Positions 63,571 to 64,000 of a stretch of DNA of 64,000 nucleotides are shown here, one piece after another (the first letter of the stretch is position 1; each line of letters begins with the position of its first letter). Below the pieces are notes generated by a model. That model was given only the letters and a program-made list of their open reading frames with translations. It searched no databases and was not told where the DNA came from. A program made the position numbers and the translations under genes. Source of the stretch: Sternotherus odoratus (Eukaryota; Chordata; Testudines; Kinosternidae); NCBI GenBank assembly GCA_032164245.1, contig JAVMKO010000001.1, positions 168,507,434 to 168,571,433 of the forward strand. Direction: 5' to 3'.

Positions 63571-64000
63571 CTTAAAAGATAAGGTCATCACACTCTGTGA
63601 AAGTACTAGCTGGCTCAGATTCACTGCTATTCTATATCCTGAAACAGTTTAAACAGTAAGAAAGTCGTCTGACCATATTATCAGACTTTGACTATAGCAC
63701 TAACTTATCCTACGCTGTAAAATCCCAAGGGCAGCATTCTGCTCTTTTATGTATAATGTATTGGAACTTGTACATAAGTAGTTACAACATGCTGTAAAAA
63801 AGTAGCCTCCCCTGGATGGGGAGTTTTGTCATTTGGGGTTGTCGGAAAAGGAGACTCAAACACTAAAGATGCTTATTATGGTGAAGGGTTTCCTGTAAGG
63901 AGTTCTGATGATTTTGAGGGCATTATACACTGGTTGTACAAACTTTATAGAATTGTTTTGTTGCTAATTCTATAGGCTCCTTTGGAGGTGCAGGTTATTT
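63571..64000. other. 3' flank, no gene seen
   Basis: No exon of a downstream neighbour was recognised. Confidence 0.35.

Noticed and set aside
62936..64000. Exons of a downstream neighbour (PDE9A is expected from mammalian gene order)
   Set aside because: No coding exon with splice sites was recognised after the SLC37A1 stop.

Overview
This window is vertebrate nuclear DNA, most likely from a turtle. It has one intron-rich gene with GT-AG splice sites, a CpG-island promoter and a very dense load of interspersed repeats. The repeats are what point to a turtle: Cry-type tRNA-derived SINEs (with the characteristic stretches GTGGCACCTTAAAGACTAAC and CATAAGCTTTCGTGGG), antisense CR1 3' ends, CORE/MIR-like SINE tails, many short non-autonomous hAT and PIF/Harbinger-like elements, and a 5S-rRNA-headed SINE. 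The turtle assignment is inferred from repeat families recalled from knowledge; no search was run.

The gene is SLC37A1, the ER glucose-6-phosphate:phosphate exchanger, on the + strand. I could place 19 coding exons from 16973 to 62935. They join in phase without a frameshift into a 528-residue protein (the human protein has 533) that follows human SLC37A1 from end to end. All 18 internal introns are GT-AG. A CpG island at about 11.86-12.72 kb is the probable promoter and non-coding first exon. The last coding exon has only 16 coding bases and encodes the FKEH end. A poly(A) signal lies 70 bases after the stop.

Layout: 1-11.86 kb is intergenic, with an LTR-like fragment, a TA-flanked inverted-repeat element, a hAT relic and the 5S-headed SINE. 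11.86-16.97 kb is the promoter and 5' non-coding part, interrupted by a 728-bp hAT element. 16.97-62.94 kb is the coding part, with introns filled by mobile elements, many with intact target-site duplications. 63.0-64 kb is 3' flank with another antisense CR1 end. No exon of a neighbouring gene was recognised.

No undescribed gene system is visible. The most unusual features are structural. Two SINE insertions are inverted composites, each enclosed by a single pair of target-site duplications. Three hAT elements carry unrelated GC-rich internal tandem repeats, which create long but spurious open frames. A hAT element carries a palindromic pair of ZNF143-like motifs. UG-type microsatellites sit just upstream of two consecutive short exons.
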